64,000 nucleotides of DNA, taken from NCBI RefSeq assembly GCF_032854445.1, contig NC_088300.1, positions 26,517,608-26,581,607 on the forward strand, given 5' to 3'. Positions 59,901 to 64,000 of the stretch are shown here, piece after piece. A program made the translations under genes and the position numbers. The notes beneath the pieces are model-generated. The model ran no database searches and was not told the DNA's origin. It saw only the letters and a list, made by a program, of their open reading frames with translations. The DNA comes from Liolophura sinensis (taxonomy: Eukaryota > Mollusca > Polyplacophora > Chitonida > Chitonidae). Every line of letters begins with the position of its first letter. The stretch's first letter is position 1.

Positions 59901-59915
59901 ACTCTGCGCCGCCAT
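44914..59915 (-). CDS. WDR20: WDR20, WD-repeat activator of USP12/USP46 (573 aa, short-terminus form)
   Basis: Exons are 59667-59915 (start ATG, 83 codons), 47901-48083 (61 codons) and 44914-46203 (429 codons plus TAA), all phase 0. Length is close to the vertebrate protein of about 570 aa. N-terminal family blocks are F-S-T-R-E-G-T-Y-K-L and R-E-L-Y-F-Y-V-Y-K-G-V-R-K. WD repeats follow (for example G-L-L-C-V-C-W-S-P-D-G-K and F-G-S-V-G-Q-D-T-M-L-C-L-W-D-L). A long Ser-rich insert contains R-S-N-S-L-P-H-S, and a final blade ends T-A-C-Q-E-G...R-P-G-K-V-V. WDR20 binds the USP12-UAF1 and USP46-UAF1 deubiquitinases and raises their activity. The last six codons lie beyond a consensus donor (GTG/GTAAGT at 44934), so this form is made by not splicing; the alternative uses the exon at 35871-35988. 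Confidence 0.93.
46740..46975 (-). mobile_element. SINE family 2, degenerate copy in WDR20 intron 2
   Basis: The minus strand has A box tggtctaatggctaaatt and B-box-like gggctcaaaattc, then agaatttgtaaattccc and a body related to the copy at 37201. Confidence 0.5.
48355..48618 (-). mobile_element. tRNA-derived SINE, family 1, diverged full-length copy
   Basis: It has the (TTTA)n end at 48355 and body word attatgatgggaggaaac. The tRNA-head remnant is at the right end (reverse complement of ctccctcagccaca). It lies in WDR20 intron 1. Confidence 0.8.
49504..49737 (+). mobile_element. MITE family C, copy 1
   Basis: The ends ctaccctaaatgac and ttaggtcaattagggta are inverted. The core contains ttttgtccatgact and ctaaaagtgcacttttgtg. 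Three further copies are at 49976, 51884 and 63294. Confidence 0.6.
49976..50183 (-). mobile_element. MITE family C, copy 2 (inverted relative to copy 1)
   Basis: The reverse complement reads ctaccctaatgaccataaat, then tttcgtctgtgact, matching copy 1 in order. With copy 1 it forms a 680-bp inverted pair. Confidence 0.6.
50805..50890 (-). mobile_element. SINE family 1 tail fragment
   Basis: tatttatatattttctgatt, then ggtgttccacaaaacactca, matches only the 3' body. Confidence 0.5.
51884..52081 (+). mobile_element. MITE family C, copy 3
   Basis: It starts ttaccgtatctgacctaaaa, then tttcgtccatgacttactca, and ends aacgaattttcagggtaaat. Core and end words match the copies at 49504 and 63294. Confidence 0.6.
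53023..53095 (-). other. Cryptic coding-like exon candidate in WDR20 intron 1
   Basis: The minus-strand acceptor ttattccag precedes a 73-nt open segment that translates, in the phase left by WDR20 exon 1, as A-L-D-G-R-F-I-Q-L-K-N-V and T-A-D-K-F-V-W-Y-L-A-N-L-G. It ends at a possible donor (ctgg/gtagaa). The amino-acid composition looks protein-like. 73 nt is not a multiple of three, so inclusion in WDR20 would shift the frame of exon 2. It may be an alternative exon, part of a nested gene, or a fossil. Confidence 0.3.
54151..54545. repeat. Five-copy 79-bp tandem repeat with dimeric higher-order pattern
   Basis: Units start cttgtactaaggttac at 54151, 54230, 54309, 54388 and 54467, exactly 79 bases apart. 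Units 2 and 4 share acagattatcc...gccgtat; units 3 and 5 share acaatttatcc...gccgcac. The array therefore expanded partly as 158-bp dimers. Each unit contains inverted words (tcccagt/actggga and cttgta/tacaag). Confidence 0.97.
54568..54607. repeat. Two-copy 21-bp direct repeat
   Basis: tactcagtacatgcgttgt occurs twice in succession just after the 79-bp array. Confidence 0.85.
55621..55662 (-). mobile_element. SINE family 1 tail fragment
   Basis: The word tttatttatttgattggtgt identifies the 3' end. Similar ggtgttttac or ggtgctttac words recur to 55975 and may be further decayed pieces. Confidence 0.55.
56408..56530 (-). mobile_element. SINE family 1 fragment, left of a tandem pair
   Basis: It contains ttatttgataggtcttttat, then gccatactcaa, with a shortened body. 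It directly abuts a second fragment. Confidence 0.6.
56531..56700 (-). mobile_element. SINE family 1 fragment, right of a tandem pair
   Basis: It contains tgattggcgttttacgccat, cattatggtgggaggaaacc and ccatccacaggttgctgc. The head is missing. Confidence 0.65.
57995..58112 (-). mobile_element. SINE family 1 fragment
   Basis: It contains tcattagtgttttacgccaa and cagcattatggcggaaggaa, and is cut off after ggggggaaccca. A second tail piece precedes it at 57943-57965. Confidence 0.65.
58990..59068. repeat. C-rich imperfect direct repeat
   Basis: gcccccattcggtctgt occurs twice within a C-rich strip about 600 bases inside the WDR20 first intron. Confidence 0.75.
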
Positions 59916-61333
59916 GTTGAGTTGTAATGAGTGGCAGGTACCCGGATGGGCTGGAAAATGCGCATGTCCTTACAGATAAACTTCCGTTGTGTGACAACAT
60001 TAACACGTGGGGCACTTGTTTACAAATCGCACGAGAACAATACAAATCGTTAACAATAATGGTATTGATGGTATTCGTGTTGGTAAAGACGTTGAATGTT
60101 TTTGACTTGCATATGCTTATCTTTAGAAAAACTTCAGGTAAAATAGGGTGGATATAAAATGAACGCCAGCTTTACAGTACATGTAGCAAAATAACCACGT
60201 GACTTGCTCCAGCAGGTGCGCTTCTTCTTCCTCTTTCACTTTTCATTTCGCAGCATGCCTCTATATACTTATATCGCCATTGAAACCCACAATTGCAACC
60301 ACAGCGCGTAAATACCACTTGCGAAAATCAGTTGATCAGTTACTCCAGCCTTAAATACGCATTCCATGATGCAGTATACCAGCTGCGCCTTATCGGCAGT
60401 ATCCAGCCATCGTGGTCGGAGGTTTAAATATTTTATTTTTCCCACAAGTCGTACAACGTCGTTAACTTAGTCCCTTATTTATTAATGTACACAGGGTACA
60501 TACGACCACAATATCTAAGTCAAAGTTGATCGGCAGGATTAACTAAAACATGCGTTTAGATCAAACCGCGGGCAGTGAAGCAGTTCCAGGTTAATTTTCA
60601 GTAAATTGGCAGCTATGCAAGTATATAATGAATATAATTGTTATAAAAGTGTATTTTCTGTATACATGTGGTGACGATTTATAGACATGTAAGCTTCTAG
60701 CTGGAGATAAATTTATATAATTAAGTCTTTACATTAGTCGAGAAGATGATTCATTTCGAGATATACTAGTCTGTAGTGTAAGAGATTTGAAATGCTACCC
60801 TCTATGTAATGGCTAAGACTAAACTAAGAGATGAGTTTACAATGTCACGTTTGTACATTTTATGACTAAGGGGTTATTTAAATAGATGAAGATAACATAT
60901 TAATCTGATAGTTATTTTTCAAAAGGCGAAATGAGTAGTCAGCTGCTTGAGTATAGTAATGTTTTGAGAAGAAATACACAGATTATACATAAATAATGAT
61001 ATAAAAAATCAGGCCTGAATGAACACCAAACTTGTTGAAATCAGATCCAGTGGTGTCAGCTCAGGGCCTAATTTTAATGGTGATGAGATTGAAATCAATA
61101 CGAAAGATGTGTTTTCAGGGGCCGCAACTCTTACCTGGAAGTTGCCACGTCGCGCGAGGGTTGTTCGGTTTTGACGAGAATCAACATGGCAGTCTCCGTG
61201 ATGAGATGCGCGAGAAAATGACAGATGAGACATTCGCATGCATTCCAGATTGTTAACCGTTTCCAAGTCGCATCTTTACTTATAGTCATAAATATTCCAC
61301 GTACTCACCAATTCTCCTCGATGGGATTGGCGC
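59916..61333. other. Divergent promoter region of WDR20 and VPS54
   Basis: 1.4 kb separates the two start codons. It contains an E-box cacgtg at about 60196. No TATA box at a convincing distance is seen for either gene, as is usual for housekeeping promoters. No exon is recognised inside. Confidence 0.4.
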
Positions 61334-63749
61334 ATGGCTACTGTCGGCGTAGTAAGAAACAGCTCCGTTAGCTGGCGGCGCTGCTCTGTTTGCCAGGACT
61401 CGGGAAGTTTCAAATCCCCAAGGGACTTCTGTCGGCATCTTCGAGACTTTCATTGTACAAAAGAGGGTGGCTCGTTTGTGTGTCGGTATGGTTCAACTGG
61501 GGTCTGTCCATCCCTGCCGGTGGAGGGTGTGAGTGATAAGGACTACGAAGACCATGTTGTTCGGCATCATGTTTATGGCAACACTGCCAGCAGAGGTGTG
61601 CAGAAACATTCACAGTTTTACATTACCTTAGGGTATTCATAGTTCATAGTTTCGAGTACCCGCCTATGCTCCTACCGTAGGCCTGGCTTCTCCCATGTGG
61701 ACTTCCACGCGGACAATTTCACTACAAAAACCGGATCAAACTCTTTTTTTTGCTATCCACCAATTCCCTAATACAGCAGAAATGTAATATATCAAATCCA
61801 GCATTGATAAACCATCTTTCAACAGTAATCTAGCCATCTGTTGATACATGTAAAGGGTCAGTGTTTTAGTTGAAATGATGTCCCATTAGCTGAATAAATG
61901 GACAAGAAAAAGGACACAAATATTGGTTTATGTTTGCAGCAACTCAACATGCTTGTTTATAGGCTTGATTTGGCATTCTAAGGATTGTTCATAATGGCAG
62001 CCATGCCCTGAGGAAACTAGGTCAAGCTTTGTCATTACGAAGGTGTCTTTGGTCACAGTCTTTTACGTTTCATTTGTAGACAAAGGAATGAGTTCGGCTA
62101 GGAGTGAGCAGTATGATTTACAGATTGCCAACTCTAGTCATACCCAAGAGCCATCAGTGGTGCAGGATCAGCACAAGTGGACGGTGTATCAATCGTCTAT
62201 CAACCTCCCTGCCCTACTCAATGATCCCCGACTTTCCAAGAGAGAAACAGACTTCTTCACGAAGACATGGGGGGACTCATTTGAGAACACGCTCATTTTA
62301 CCTTCGCCTTATTTAAGGGAGATAACTCAATCTCATTTTGAAAAATATCTTCACAAGACTTCAACAGTAAGCCCCATTTCTCTTGAACCTCTTACATTTT
62401 CTACATGACATACAAAACATTCCTGTATATTCAGGTAGAGCACTCTTCTATCATCGGTTAAACTACATTTTTCTTGATTGTACCCCAGTTATTTTATTTA
62501 ATGGATGTTTTAAATTCTTTCAACGTGTATATGGTGTCCAGCAAAAAATCCTGATTCTCTGAACTAGTGCTTTTTAAATCTGGCTGAAATACTTTCTTAA
62601 TATTACTGACCCTGTCACATGTATTTTTTTACTCTTTCACTCAGACTATAGCTTTTACTGCTATAATGCTGGCCATAGTCATATTAAATAAATAAATAAA
62701 TATAGCTTTTAGCTTAAATATTTGAATTGTCTTTCTGTCTTCACTAATAGCTTATGCGTTGCTGTAGCTGGTCCATCCCACCATAATGCTGGTGTAAATA
62801 TAAGTGAAATATTCTTGAGTACTGTGTAAAACATCAATCAAATAAATAAATCAAACATAGCTGGTCCCGGAAAACGTGATCTAATTATTAATGTGTCAGA
62901 CTGTACTCTTTTTTTTTTTTATCCAGAGATATAAAAAACACCAGCGTTTAAAAGCCCTTCCAGAGAAAGCCGATAACAGTCAGATCTCAGAAACGTCGAA
63001 ACAATTTTCAGGAGGACACATTAAACAGCTGGGTAAGCCATGGTGTTGGAAGAAACATTGTAATGTGAACTTGTTTTGTGAACTTGTTTTGACATTAATT
63101 TATGGTTTGTTCCACAATTTTCTGTATTCAGGGAATGTTTTGTATACTGCATCATGACATAACCTCACAATGGTGTGTAAATTTTGACACTTACACATTC
63201 TGATGACGTAAAATACAAGCTTTTGGCCTTCCAACAGGACCTATTTGACATAGAAATATCAGAACTGAATGTTGTGATAACTTAAAGTATGACTTACTGT
63301 AAATGACCTAAAAATTCGTCCATGACTATGTTGGTCATTTTTGCTGATTGTGGTCCAGTTTCACATAGGGGCGTACAATGTTTTTTTATCGTATATTTGT
63401 CATACAACATTATTACCGTGCCATTGTCCTATATATGCGATTAACATCTTTGTGAAATGGGGCCCTGGACTTGGAAAGGTGTATTGAGGTTTGTTTGAAG
63501 GTTGGTTGATTGAGGAAAGTTTGGATTGAGGAAAGTTTGGACCATTTACAGTATTTTTTTCATTATCGCAATTGAGAAGCTAAAGCTTTCTCACTCTGAC
63601 CTTGCTTTGCAAGCTTAAGAAGTATACTTCATTTGTTTTTTAAATTTTGTCCTGTTCAAAAGTAATTAACATTAATTGACATTGTGTTTAGTTTTGTTTT
63701 GCTTTTTTTTCTAGAGAAAAATCGAGAAGAACTCGAGCAAGTTCCAAAG
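61334..63749 (+). CDS. VPS54: VPS54, GARP tethering-complex subunit (5' part, runs off the window)
   Basis: Exons are 61334-61595, 62080-62366, 62927-63032 and 63715-63749, in phase, for 230 codons; the rest lies beyond 64000. Residues about 125-165 carry the VPS54 block (D-Q-H-K-W-T-V-Y, N-L-P-A-L-L-N-D-P-R-L-S-K-R-E-T, D-F-F-T-K-T-W-G), and exon 4 ends L-E-Q-V-P-K as in vertebrate VPS54. With VPS51-53 it forms GARP, which tethers endosome-derived vesicles at the trans-Golgi. Exon 1 encodes a C2H2-like finger (C17, C20, H35, H40) and a second Cys/His cluster (C50, C58, H74, H78), which I do not recall from the human protein. Its donor (G/GTGTGC) is weak, but joining it makes a clean frame into exon 2 (R-D-K-G). 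The gene is divergent from WDR20. Confidence 0.85.
62640..62703 (+). mobile_element. SINE family 1 tail fragment, plus orientation
   Basis: ctataatgctggcc is followed by aaataaataaataaata. It lies in VPS54 intron 2. Confidence 0.45.
62770..62860 (+). mobile_element. SINE family 1 3' fragment, plus orientation
   Basis: cccaccataatgctgg, taagtgaaatattcttgagt and catcaatcaaataaataaat are the reverse complement of the family body seen at 40361. It ends about 65 bases before VPS54 exon 3. Confidence 0.7.
63294..63552 (+). mobile_element. MITE family C, copy 4
   Basis: It starts ttactgtaaatgacctaaaa, then attcgtccatgact, and ends ggaccatttacagtatt. The outer tactgtaaatg/catttacagta words are inverted. 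It lies in VPS54 intron 3. Confidence 0.55.
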
Positions 63750-64000
63750 GTAGAGTCCTATTCACAAGTTTTCACTTTATCATGATGACTATTTCTCTAA
63801 CACCTTAGTAAAGTAATCAGCTCTTGATGTCAAATCAGAGAGATCTGATGCTAAACCAGGCATTTTCCGCCCTTTAAATAAATGTAGGGAAAAAGAACTT
63901 GAATGGATGCTAAGTTGTGCGTCTCCACCATGAGGAAGGTCAAACAGTATACAGCGCGCAGGTTATACGAACAGTTTTAAGAACATGCACTTTCTTCAAA

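Overview
The window is nuclear DNA of an animal with spliced genes. It most likely comes from a mollusc or another lophotrochozoan. Evidence: GT-AG introns throughout, orthologues of conserved animal genes (cytosolic HSP90, WDR20, VPS54, a stathmin-domain protein), tRNA-derived SINEs with an ATAAATA-type tail, several small inverted-repeat elements, and very frequent TACATGTA words. The species cannot be named from sequence alone.

Layout. 20-88 (+): likely last coding exon of a gene that begins outside the window. 2136-2889 (-): small acidic protein with a C-terminal coiled coil, unrecognised. About 3.9-11.0 kb (+): eight-exon stathmin-domain gene with an N-terminal MGC lipidation motif. 12.5-19.6 kb (-) and 21.75-29.13 kb (+): two complete, divergently transcribed cytosolic HSP90 genes (723 and 727 aa). 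They have the same intron positions and nearly identical exons 1-6. Only one intron is alignable; promoters, UTR exons and acidic C-terminal tails differ. Each has a perfect three-unit heat-shock element. 29.9-31.35 kb: array of about 175-bp tandem units. 33.57-33.72 kb: promoter-like block with no visible gene. 35.87-59.92 kb (-): WDR20, with three main exons and a distal alternative last exon; intron 1 is 11.6 kb and full of mobile-element debris. 61.33-64.0 kb (+): 5' part of VPS54, whose first exon encodes zinc-finger-like CxxC/HxxxxH motifs; it runs off the right edge.

The genes belong to separate pathways: HSP90 for client folding, WDR20 for activating USP12/USP46 deubiquitinases, VPS54 for GARP tethering at the Golgi, and the stathmin protein probably for tubulin. 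There is no operon. The two physically linked systems are the inverted HSP90 pair and the closely spaced divergent pairs (unknown gene/stathmin gene; WDR20/VPS54).

The most interesting observations are the patchily homogenised HSP90 inverted pair, a WDR20 terminal splice choice that looks shared with vertebrates, a cryptic coding-like exon in WDR20 intron 1, the orphan TATA/CCAAT/donor block at 33.6 kb, and a set of small inverted-repeat element families with several members here. Exon boundaries come from reading frames, splice consensus and phase matching; no transcript data were available.
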